The translations under genes and the position numbers were made by a program. The notes beneath the pieces are model-generated. The model did not search any database. It saw only the letters and a list, made by a program, of their open reading frames with translations, and was not told the DNA's origin. Of a DNA stretch of 64,000 nt, positions 33,844-44,890 are shown piece by piece; the stretch's first letter is position 1, and each line of letters begins with the position of its first letter. This DNA comes from Echinometra lucunter. Lineage: Eukaryota > Echinodermata > Echinoidea > Camarodonta > Echinometridae. The DNA lies in the NCBI GenBank assembly GCA_029962745.1, contig CM057154.1:27963769-28027768 (forward strand), in the 5' to 3' direction.

Positions 33844-36775
33844 TAAGCCTGAGTCGAATTGATTTTTAAGCCGGTGTTCGATCGAAGACGTCGAACTCCG
33901 ATTTCGTTTTGATGAATTCGATGCATCGACGAAATTACCAAATTGACTAGAAAACACAGAATCTTTTGTTTGATAGTCCTGTTAAACACAATTTATCTTC
34001 ATATTTTCAAAACTTTAATTTGCTTACTTGTATCCTACTCTCTTTTGTGAGTTTTGCAGGAAACGCATCAAGAGAACGAACTGGTCGCTCGATGATCGAG
34101 CTTCAGATTTATCATTCACCCTGTCCCAAAATGGTTATGTACGCGAAAACGAAAGACCTGTGCTATCGCGATAGCCAGGCCTAGCATGGGAAAGGCTTGC
34201 ATGCTCGATGAGTCATCATCTCTCCTTGCACTAGCACTGCACACCATAGTTTCGTCATTCAGTCATGAATTTGAATAATTTTGGAAATAGTTCTTCGATT
34301 ACCAAATTGAACGAAGCAAAGTGGATTATAAATGGTCTCACATATAAAGAAATTACAATTATTGAATTTTTGATCTATGTCTGATGAGGTCATTTCGTGA
34401 AAGAACATAACAAAATAAATATAGCTTTATCAAGGTCTGGTAAAATACTAGACGACTCGTTGACGTTGCCTAGTGACCAGGCCAGGAATGTAGTCCAGTT
34501 CATGACTGAAGGACACCTGCGCTGCACCCAGCTAGCTCTCTCCCCGTCTCTTCGAAAATGTAAACATGATCAAAGGAGCTTCATGCAATAACACTGGTGG
34601 GAATTATGGCTATGAGTTCGAGTATCATTTCCCTTTATGTTGATGAACATTCAAATGTTATTTTTGCTTGTATAGTACCCATAAACCCATTATTGTTGAA
34701 GTGCATAAATACAAGTAAATGAGTTCGTAGTTCTCTAAAAGGCAAGGGATTTACTTTTATCCCTTGGATTTTTATTTAGGTTTTACATTTATATCTATAA
34801 TTCACAATATATTTCAGGACAAATAGCTTCCCCTGTTGTGTATAAATTCAAGTAAACAGTGTTTTGTTTGTAGGTTTGTCAAATCAATCTAATCGCAAGA
34901 GCCTTTGGGGGGGGGGGGGGGGGGGTCCTAGGAAGCACATGTCCTCTCTACGCATTTTACCAGATCCATTTTTTGCAAATAAATTTGAACTTGGAAATAA
35001 AAATGCCACCCTTGAGAAAAATACTGTTATCCTTTCTTTTTTTTTAATTTTATCTATCAAATGTTTTAATTTTGATTTTCATTTTCAGGTGGATTCAGAA
35101 ACTATGCCTTTTCCCTTTGAATTCTTGACTGCCATGTTACTGTACACAATTATATTTACTTTTCAAACAACCCTTCCCAAAAAAACACCCCTCCACCCCC
35201 TAAATTAGATTTAGGGGGAAATGTAATTTGTATTTATTGTTTTCATTGTTAGTAAATGTATTCATGTCCTTCCTTTACATAGATATTTTTATGTTTTACA
35301 TCGGGGCCAAGGCAAGCCCAAGACTAAGAGGGCAAATGTCTTTCAGAAAAAAAGCAAAAGAAAGAAGAAAAAGTGTTAGTAGACCTACCTGCCACTTGGC
35401 ACAGCACTAAAATTATTTCATTCAATTTAGTGTAAAAAAAAAGGATCGGAGTGATCGGACCATTATATTCTAACCAAACTCAACTTCAATGCTTTATCAA
35501 AATAATCGACCTTGACTGAAGGAGAGGTACGAAGTTGATCACTCAGTCACATCAACAATACGCAATCGCACACACGCGTCACAACAAAAGCATGCGCTCG
35601 GGAGTTAGAATCAGATAGGAGAGCCTATAAAAGTCAAATAAATTCAATCAAAACAAGCAAATCCACATAGATATCCGTAAAAATTAACAACCACGGCTAT
35701 ATTCACTCGAATACACACACCAAATTTGAGGAATGCATAAATTCAAAGCTCAAATGACAGGGCTGAAACAAACGCAACGTCTACAAAATCACTGCACTCG
35801 CACTCTGCACTGCATGCAAATACGTACACCACAAAGGCAGTCCACACGCCATACGTATACTACACGAACAACCGCTGTGCGAATGATTCACTGAAGTCAA
35901 CATAACTCACCAGATTCTCACCAAAATTAATTACAATCACGAATTACGCGTCCACAAGAATAAAATATATCACAAAACCTTTCCAAACAAAGGGAAAATA
36001 TACAGGAAGAAGCGAACAGAAAAATATAAAGAGATAAAATAGATGGGAAATTGGCGAGCTGAGATAGCTGGATTCTAAGTACGAAGACAGTTACAAGTTA
36101 CGTGTTGCTATCGATAGCCGCTATATCGATATTGCCCAAGCGCGCGAATGCCCTTGTTACTAGGCAGTATTGGCGCGAGACAAGCATATATAAATATTCA
36201 TCGCAGGCTCGTACGGTTTTGAGATGAAATGTCCAATAAAGGGTCTTCTAAAATTCATAACTCTAAATGGGTTGGTCCTGAGACGAAGTAACGAGTGCTC
36301 TGATTGGCCAATTTTTTTCTGCAACGGCAGGCGAAGTTTGGGGTCACCAAACTTTCTAGTTTTCTTGTAAACACGGCAAACCACAAAACGTGGACCCATT
36401 GTCGCGAATGGGTTAACTCTACGTACGACATACATGTGATGTGATTCTGGATGGGATGTCTTGGATGTGTTTGCATTTAACTTGAAAAAAAAAACGATGT
36501 AAGTTGACAAAAGTTGTTTTGAAATAAAACACAAAACGCTCGAGTATATTTTCTTAGGATAGTTAAAAATTAATAATAAGGGAAAGAGGACTGCGGCGAT
36601 TGCAGACTTGTAAACAGGGCGTTATCTTGGCTAAATAACCATCAAATTGCGGCAAATTTTCAGCGGCGCGAGAGCTTCAGATTCACCGGCCATGCACCCG
36701 TCGATGCATCGATGTTCGATCGGCGCAAAGCCGTCGAACACCGGTTTCTGAAAAAATAGATATGACTCAGGCTTA
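33844..36775. mobile_element. 2.9-kb hAT-like non-autonomous DNA transposon
   Basis: Termini TAAGCCTGAGTC (33844) and GACTCAGGCTTA (36764-36775) are perfect inverted copies, flanked by a direct 8-bp ATTGCAAT (33836-33843 and 36776-36783). Subterminal blocks are also inverted (CCGGTGTTCGA and GATGCATCGA near both ends). An 8-bp duplication is typical of hAT transposons. No transposase-like frame of useful length was seen. It carries a long G run at about 34907-34925 and a CpG-containing 3' third (35.5-36.5 kb). Confidence 0.85.
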
Positions 36776-36797
36776 ATTGCAATATTTTTTCATACCA

Positions 36798-36973
36798 GGG
36801 GGTGTTCCACAAAGCTGTTCGTAAGTTATGCACGACTTTACGCACGACTGGAACGTGTTCTTGGGTGTTAATCTGATTCTCAATCATTTACATGTACATG
36901 TAGCACAAGAACATCATCAGTCGTGCTTAAAGTCGACCGTAACTAACGAACAGCTTTATGAAACACCCCCCCC
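36798..36973. mobile_element. MITE-like inverted repeat
   Basis: The start GGGGGTGTTCCACAAAGCTG and the reverse complement of the end (GGGTGTTTCATAAAGCTG) match for about 60 bp with few mismatches, around a short core. It sits 22 bp from the hAT-like element. Confidence 0.8.
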
Positions 36974-38401
36974 AGGAATTATTTCTTAGGTAAATGTGGC
37001 ACATATTGCAGTTTGAGATAAAAGACTCAGATGATGTCACTATGATGTACAGAGAAGGTGTACATACATGTATGATAGTTCCATGTTTCAGCCCCCCCCC
37101 CCCCCTCTCCCCATGCTTATAAATGTGAAAACAACGAAACTTTGGACTGCAATTGCAAAATTTTCCTTTTTTTCTGTTTTTTCCAAATTTTTTCAGGGGG
37201 ACCTGTGTTTTGGAATACATGTACTATTTCATAATTTCAAGGAGGCTTGAAGACTTGAAGGCTTGTTTCCCGGTTCCCTTAGATTTTCTGCTCTCAAAAG
37301 CAACCTTAATTTTAGATTACCTAAGGCAGAGAGTTAAACATCAATGGGCTGAAATACCATTGTTGATTTCAAAATGTCTGTAATTTTATACTTATTTTGT
37401 AGCCTATATAAACATTTCAGACTGGGATTCAACTTTCCACTGGATGAGTTTACTTTAAATACAATGTACATGTACTTTCTTTTATTGTAGTCAGTGGACT
37501 GGTAATCATAAGCATGATAATTAAAATACCTAATGCCCATGTTGCTTCTAAGAGGGCTTCATGACAACGGGCGTGCCGGTTTCATCTATCAAATTAGAAT
37601 GATTCCAACAATTGATTCTAGAAATGTACCAACAGTACCATACATGTGTTTTGTTTCATTTTTTGTTTGGTTTGATAACAAATGGGTGCTATTTGGGAGA
37701 AATACATGCACATTTACAAGTAGAACATGTTTTACATTACATGATTATGGATACGATATCTTTGTGTTTTATTATGTTTTACCTTCTTTGTGATATGTAA
37801 AATATTGTCTACTAAACTCTGGTTACAACTTGTATCCAAGCAACCAGGTAGATTGTTTGTATTCTTTGGGCTTAAGATTGTTTGCATTATGACCTTAATT
37901 GGCATGATAAAAGATGGTGTTTACAGGAGAAATGCACAATATACTGCATATGAGGTCTGCACTTGATGAATCTGTAAAATTGAGGATTTATATTTATAGA
38001 TCTATAAACTCATATTTGATTTGAAACAAGAATTTTTGGTAATATGTATGTAGACCCCCAAAACCTTCTAACTGTAACCTTTATGTTGATATTTAAGTCT
38101 AAATGTAGGTATCACCTGCGCAGCCATGAATTCACAGTACAAACTATACAAAAAAATGATACTTGTGATAAGAAATAAATGAAACTTGCAATTTCCTAAG
38201 ATTAATAGAAATGAATGTTGTTGTGGACCATTTTGATTTGCCAAATAATCTTCCATACATATTGTAAAAAAGGTGTAAATGATAATCTACCCCAACCCTG
38301 CCTGTTAGATCTAGATGGAAAGCAATTGGTGGTGAAAAAAAAACATTGTCCTGTAAAACAATAACACCACCAACAAAACACAGCCTCAAATACACATACC
38401 C

Positions 38402-38430
38402 ACAACAACAACAACAACAACAACAACAAT
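38402..38430. repeat. (CAA)n microsatellite
   Basis: Nine or so ACA/CAA units. Confidence 0.95.
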
Positions 38431-38761
38431 ACAGATACTCACAAACACACACAAACACACATGATGTTTATATATTATTGCTCTTTTGTTTAACAGTGAC
38501 TTCTGTTTCCTTTTCATGACCTTCTCCAGAATGAGCATATATCTTATGGTTTTCATTTTTTTTTGTGTGTGTGTTTATTCTGTTTATTTTTGCATCTTTC
38601 TCTACAATTGAATAGAATAAGATGGCCCGCTACTTGGCTCAATGTCAAGTCACTGGTGGTCTAGACTTCACACACCCTTGTCCAGGAAACCTTGACATTT
38701 TTTACCCAGTGACACTATTTCTTCCAACCAATCCTTCTTTTCTTTCATCATCATCTCCCAG

Positions 38762-38837
38762 GTGAAGCAGATAATGGAGGAAGCTGTCACAAGGAAGTTT
38801 GTCCATGAGGAGAGTGGGAGCATCATCTCGCTGTGTG
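38762..38837 (+). CDS. SGSM: SGSM1/2-like protein, coding exon 3 (RUN domain start)
   Basis: Exon of 76 bp, acceptor ATCTCCCAG|GTGAAG, donor CTGTGTG|GTAAGT, phase 0 in and phase 1 out. It encodes [20 protein letters not shown] then IISLC, which I recognise as the extremely conserved N-terminal stretch of SGSM1 and SGSM2 (RUTBC2/RUTBC1) at the start of the RUN domain. These proteins bind Rab and Rap GTPases through the RUN and adjacent region and act as Rab GAPs through a C-terminal TBC domain on endosomal/Golgi traffic. The TBC exons lie beyond 64 kb. Confidence 0.97.
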
Positions 38838-38848
38838 GTAAGTCTCCA

Positions 38849-38862
38849 GTTTCCATGGAAAC
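38849..38862. promoter_or_regulatory. Palindromic X-box-like motif beside exon 3 donor
   Basis: GTTTCCATGGAAAC, a perfect 14-bp palindrome 12 bp past the exon 3 edge. It resembles the RFX-factor X-box but departs from the strongest consensus at two positions. Confidence 0.25.
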
Positions 38863-40211
38863 TGACAACTCTATTCAGGTAGATGGATGATGGTCATCAT
38901 GGGTTGTGTAATTGCTGATTTAAGGCATGTTCTCGTGTGAAGCAGAAAACCCCTGCACTGCCCCCTCCCTACATTTTTTTTTCACGAATGAATTGGATAT
39001 GAGGGGCAAAAAAAAAAAAAATCCTGCCATGGCATGCCTCCTGGTGGCAAAAAGGTGAGGATCAATCAAATTTTCATAAAGTTAGCATAAAATATGATGT
39101 CATACCTTTGTCTGGGCAACTTTTGGCCAACACTCTCTTTTATTTGAACGTGAACTATTGCTGATGCATTAATACTCATTTGATTCCATCAGAATGAGTC
39201 CGTATCGAGAGCATCCCAAAGGGTTAGTCATCTAACAGTGTCACTGTTAATGATGAGGATTACGTCAGTCCTATATAGAGGTGTCAGCAATGTTCACCAG
39301 TGTATGCTGAGGAACATAATTATGTCTAAAGCTCATTCAGATATAAAGTGGTACACTGCATCATGAACGTATAGTGGTTATGACTGATGCAACAAAGGTA
39401 CTTTTCTCACACTCACTCACTTCCTGTGCATGAGATACCGAAAGATGACGGGCAGTACGCTTTTAACTCACATATTAAATAGCTGGTTACTGCTGCATAT
39501 ATGCAAACAAGCCTTTTGATAACTTATTACCTCTTCTGCAAAGACCCTTGTTATCTTTATCGTAATTGCTGTCGCTAATTTACATATGACAGGCCCTATG
39601 GTGTCGGGTGAAATTTTTATTATTTTTTTATGGAAGTTAATGGTGTCCCTGATACAGACAGACACTCCTTCATATTAAAGGCATTGGCTAACTGTGTGAG
39701 TAGCTGATTAAAAAAATTCTCAAACTAAGATGAAACATGTGTATGAGTACTTGTATTTGTACTCAAAAACCCTGATACCGTACTGACTATAATTTGGAAT
39801 GAAAAAGTTTAAGTTAGACGCAAACGGCGATTTTATTGTCCTTCGTCTCACGAGACAATCACTAAGAGGGCCGCTTTGCTTGAATTTGAAAATGCCGTTA
39901 TGTGTCTCCCACCATGTGATACGCCAATACACACAGCACGGTAAGGTGAGTCATACGCGCATGCGCACTCCTTATGTCTATTCTGTGCAACCGACCCTCG
40001 TATATTTTTCAAACATTGGTTCACATTTTTGATATTTAAAAATACTTCCTGTGGATATTATACTTTGAAACTTTCAGACTGGTATTTTTACTCAATAACC
40101 CTTATGTTTATCCCATTTTCAAGTAACAAAACAAGATTTTTAAAAAATCATAACAATGTTAACCAATGTCTTTAAGCATATTAGAAAATATGGACAACTG
40201 GGCATTGTGAC

Positions 40212-40345
40212 GTGCACTCGTAATCCAGCTAACAGTGGAAGTTATTAACTAATTCAGCGGACCCAGGTTCGAGTCTGAATCACGTCTTTTGGATGGTGAT
40301 GTAAAAGGTCGGTCCAAGACGTAAATAATCATATCTGATTGATAC
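40212..40345 (+). mobile_element. Degenerate tRNA-derived SINE
   Basis: B-box-like GGTTCGAGTCTG followed by a body resembling other SINEs here (CTTTTGGATGGTGATGTAAA, GGTCGGTCC) and a CAACAACA tail. The A-box half is poorly preserved. Confidence 0.5.
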
Positions 40346-41324
40346 ACATCTGTAAAAACCCAATTCAACAACAACATCAGCTTTAGTGGTCTACTGAAAG
40401 GAGAATCTATCAAATGATGTACCCGGTAATTAGTCTGAAAATCATCATTTTGGCTTGTCCATCATTGATCACATTGCAGGGGTTATGATCAGAGTTTCAA
40501 GGGGAGATGGTCCACTTGTAATGGTGGTTGGTTTTTTTTTTGTTGCTTTTTTCAGAAAAACAGACTGTTAATATCTTTACAAAGGATTATTAGATATCAA
40601 CATGATTCATTTACTTTGCCACAAATGGATCTTCATTCATATAATGTACATGTGCCCTAGTTTAAGCTTATGAAGTGGAATAGTATTATTGCCACCACTT
40701 CCTCAGTTTACCACTCTGTGGGGGGGGGGGGGGTGGTTATTTTATTTTCCCCCCCAAATATAGAAATAGAGAGTTCGCTTTATTTCAAAGACAGAGTAAG
40801 ATTTTTTCGGAAATTTGTCCAATAGTTTTTGCCACTTTGTGTATGTAATTTTTGTGGAAGTGGGTAAGAGTGTGGTATTCTTGTATTTTGTAAAACTAAT
40901 TGTACAGCAAACTTGTGATTCGTTCAAAGCATTTTTCATTCCTCATTCAAATACAAAGAAAATTCTGTTGTATATGGATTATATTCCGTATATCGTGTAG
41001 TAATCTGTAGGTTGGTTACATGTACTCGTCATGTACATGAGGTCAGTTTTGCCAAGGCTATTGCAAAATGCCCTTTCATTCTTCTACAACATCCCATACA
41101 GCTAAAATTAGGCTCTTAGAATGCACTGAAGGGACCTTTATTGTGATGTCACAATGGGTCTGTTGTATGCATTGATTTAATTGATCTGCAATAATCTCGT
41201 GTACATGTACACTTTTGATGTAAGTGTATGACAGTAAGGATATCAGGCCTGATTAATACTTGTTCCCTTGGGTAAATGTGGGTGTGCATGTATGTGTGTG
41301 TTTTCTTACAGAGGGGAGAGGAAG

Positions 41325-41640
41325 AAAGAAGAAGAAGAAGAAGAAGAAGAAGAAGAAGAAGAAGAAGAAGAAGAAGAAGAAGAAGAAGAAGGAGGAGGAG
41401 GAGGAGGAGGAGGAGGAGGAGGAGGAGGAGGAGGAGGAGGAGGAGGAGGAGGAGCAAGAGCAAGATGAGGAGAAGAAGAAAAAGAGGAAGCTGAAGAAGG
41501 AGGAGGAGGAAGAGGAGGAAGAGGAGGGGGAAGAGGAGGAAGAGCAAGATGAGGAGAAGAAGAAAAAGAGGAAGCTGAAGAAGGAGGAGGAGGAGGGAGA
41601 AGAGAGAAGGAAGAAGAGAATCGAAGAAAAAGGGGGTGGA
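41325..41640. repeat. (GAA)n/(GAG)n compound microsatellite
   Basis: GAA repeats pass into GAG repeats, then an imperfect duplicated purine block (AAGAAAAAGAGGAAGCTGAA appears at both about 41477 and 41558). Confidence 0.95.
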
Positions 41641-41939
41641 GGAGGAAGAGAAAGTGGAAGAAGAAGAAGAAAAAGTGAAAGAACAGATAGATTGAGAGAG
41701 TACATGTAGATGGAAGGGGGGAGAGAAAGATAAACCTCACCATATGGTAGAAGAAGGTAAAATCGATGGCTGTCGGGAGAGGCAAACTCTATTTTTGTGA
41801 GCCACTCATGTTCTCATCCTGTGGGAGCAGTTTGCCTTATCATGCCAAGATCACTTGTCACCCTGTCTGCCTTCTGAATTCTAATGTACTCCTGTTCTGA
41901 CATTTGTGTTACGTGATTATCATCTTTCATGTACATCAT

Positions 41940-42056
41940 GCTCTTCTTTCTCTTTCTCTCTTTCTCTCTTTCTCTCTCCCCCTTCTACCCCCTTCTCCCC
42001 CTTCTCTCTATCTTCAACATTTTCCTTGAAGCAACTTCCTCTCTCCCTCTTCCTCT

Positions 42057-42087
<31 letters not shown>

Positions 42088-42120
42088 CCTCTCTCTCTCT
42101 TGCCCCACTCTCCCTCTCTT
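41940..42120. repeat. CT-rich microsatellite tract
   Basis: Imperfect CTTT/CCCT/CT repeats. Confidence 0.9.
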
Positions 42121-43153
42121 TTTATTTATTTCTGCCTCTATTTTTTTTTCTTCTAAATCTCACTCTTTCTGTCTCTGTTTCTTTCCACATCTCCCCCCCC
42201 CCCCTCTCTTGAAGTCTGCTACATATGCCCTCCTAGGGTCTCTTTCATTATTTTCTAATCCCTTTTTCTTTTGTTTTCTCATGATGTGTATTTTTAAATA
42301 TCTTACATCGACATTTTTCACTCACTCTTCACATCCTCTCACCTGTGTCTTATGTTCTGTTTTCATCCCAATTAGACTACTACACATATGCATGTAGTTC
42401 AAGTTTCATATTTTTCCTCGGCCCTGAAACAGAACTATTACAGTCTTCTTTTTTTTCAGCTTTATACATTCATTCTTTTGCCATGCCAAGTTGTCATTTT
42501 GCAGCACCCAGTATTTACAGAACAGTCTAGGTCAAGGTTGAAATACACTACTCTATCTGAATGTAACATCCCTTCACTTTTCTTTTCTTTCTGCAGTGAT
42601 TTGACCTCAATACATGGTGGTTTATTGCAATGTGTAACATATTATGAAAAGTACCATAAAATTTATCCCACAACTTGCTGCTATATATTCAATTTCATTT
42701 CTAAAAGCCTGTATTGTTTTTTTGAGTACCCTTTAAGATTCACATGTTGTAATCACAAGTCTCCCAGGCTTTAGCCAGTATGTATGTCAGCACTGGAGAC
42801 AGTGATGACAAGCAATCGAGCTGCATGACTTTCATCCTGGTCCGATGAATCAATCGCGCTTTCCGGACCAAGAAATCAGCTTTTGTTGCGCTTGGTTGGT
42901 GGCTGGAACAAAGCATTACGGAACATTGCTCACCATCTCATTCCATTCTGGAGAAGTTTTATGATAACAGATGATGTCTAAGCCATATTATATTTTCATT
43001 TGTAAAAAAATCACATGATATGCTCGGGGATATCAGAGTGAAAAATGTTGGAAATCTCAATTCTCATTAGAATGATTGCTGGCAGTCCTTTTGTGTGCAT
43101 TCATACTGAAAGAATAAATTTAGAATCATATTGATAATTTTCCTTTTTTTACC

Positions 43154-43190
<37 letters not shown>

Positions 43191-44388
43191 GGGGGGGGGG
43201 GCATCATTGTTTGAGTGAGCTCACACAAATTAAGTTTACATTTGATTAGGTTAAATGCTGAGGCTATAGAATAAAAAACAAAATCAAATATCAAAGCTAT
43301 GCACATCTTCTCAAGAGGTTCTCGAACAAAGCATATATTGTTTTGTTGTAAAATTGAGATGAATAATCGATGCATGTTTTTGTGTATATTCCTTCATATA
43401 ACATAAGAAGCAGATTTCCATAAATAAATTCATGTTTTAACATCTGCACAGTCCTTTCAATAGATTATGGTATTAGAGTACAGAACATTGAAATAATTGG
43501 ACTTGGGAAAGGTTTATAGAAACAAAAACATGCATGTAATTTGAGTCTAGAGCTACAAAAGTCCTGAAGATATTAAGTGAAGTGGCATACTTAGGAAACA
43601 AGAGACTGAAGATGTTCCATAATTTATGATTGCATCTTATGAAAGCCTGATCCCCAGTATTTGGTGTCATGGGAATTATGAAACCTATAAAACCTAGCAA
43701 ATGAAATCTCAACAACTCATAGAACCCAACTTTATTAGCAATAACACTTTTTGCCTGTGCCAGGCAAAAGTGTATCCCAGCTTTTGCTCAAAACAACTCC
43801 ATGATATGAGGTTCTTTTTGTTGACACAGTATTGCTATGTCCAACTAAAGCAAATACTAAGAAGATCATCGATTTTTATCATATTTCAATATGGGACAAA
43901 ATGGGGCAAAATGGGGGGAAATAGCTTTTGGCAATTAGATGTATGAAGTGTTTTTTTCCCCGCTTGTTCTTGATGGTTATTAATCATCACTGCTTTTGGA
44001 AGAATCTGAATACCAGATGTCATTGTGATGTTGAAGTGATCATTGATTAAGGTAAGAATATGCAGGTACTAATTGGATATAATGTCACTCTTGATGTGCA
44101 AATGAAAAACAAGTGGGGATTGAAAAAAGGTACAATACTAGATGTAAAGGTCTTGTGCGTAATCACCTACAGATCAGCAAATGGTAAGATTCAAGAATAA
44201 TAATAGAGCACATTTCGCTTACTCTGCACTGGTGATACCCTGCATGCTGTGGTATGTAAGGATTGTTTTGTTTTGTTTCTTTTATTGTAAATATGTTGAA
44301 TCATCTGAAAGATGGGACCACATACAGAGCAAAAGCTGAAAAACATTTTGTAAGCGAAAATCTTGAAATGAAAAATAGCCTCAATATT

Positions 44389-44414
44389 GCATTACATTAC
44401 ATTACATTACATTA
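44389..44414. repeat. (CATTA)n microsatellite
   Basis: Five pentanucleotide units ATTAC. Confidence 0.9.
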
Positions 44415-44458
44415 TGGATGGTAATAATAACCAGATTATATCGCGAATATAAAATACT

Positions 44459-44890
44459 TATTTCTTGGAATCCAGGGGAATCAGTGCATAGCACAGAAAA
44501 TGACATTTAAGCACTTGTTTGTGAAAGTCCCATCATATGTGCATGTTGATGTTGTGTATTTGATGTGTGGAAACATGAGTCAAGTCCATATACCTGATTG
44601 ATCTTCAACTAAACTTTCCTTTTCATTGAATTGACTTTATTTTTCAGTCAGGACATTGAATCCTCTTGAAATTTTCTTATTCTTTTCTTTTCCTTTCTTA
44701 TTTCTTGGAATTCAGGGCAATCAGTGCATAGCACAGAAAAGGACATTCAAGCACCTGTTTGTGAAAGTCCCATATTGATGTGTGGCACTGTAAGGGTCAT
44801 ACCTGATTGATCTTCAACTAAACTTTCATTTCTTAGATTTTTAAAAAGTTTTTCTGTCAGGAGATCGAATCCTCTTACATGTTCACATCT
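44459..44890. repeat. Tandem duplication with exact 240-bp period
   Basis: TATTTCTTGGAATCCAGGGG at 44459 recurs at 44699 (TATTTCTTGGAATTCAGGGC). Both copies continue CAGTGCATAGCACAGAAAA and end near a GTCAGGA...GAATCCTCTT segment. The second copy has small deletions and substitutions, so it is not recent. Confidence 0.88.

Larger units (their letters stand above)
29355..38761 (+). other. SGSM intron 2 (about 9.4 kb)
   Basis: Contains two LINE relics, a SINE, a 2.9-kb hAT-like element and small inverted-repeat elements listed separately. No further exon of SGSM was recognised here. Confidence 0.7.

Noticed and set aside
36160..36534. 124-codon minus-strand frame inside the hAT-like element as transposase
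   Set aside because: No hAT dimerisation or catalytic motif is visible and the frame is short; treated as non-coding interior.
41149..41785. Several long frames (Glu-, Arg-, Leu-, Ser- or Pro-rich) on both strands
   Set aside because: Every frame of the GAA/GAG compound repeat is open, so length carries no coding information.
42388..42774. 128-codon frame in SGSM intron 3
   Set aside because: AT-rich, Phe/Tyr/Cys-biased, no splice context or recognisable motif.
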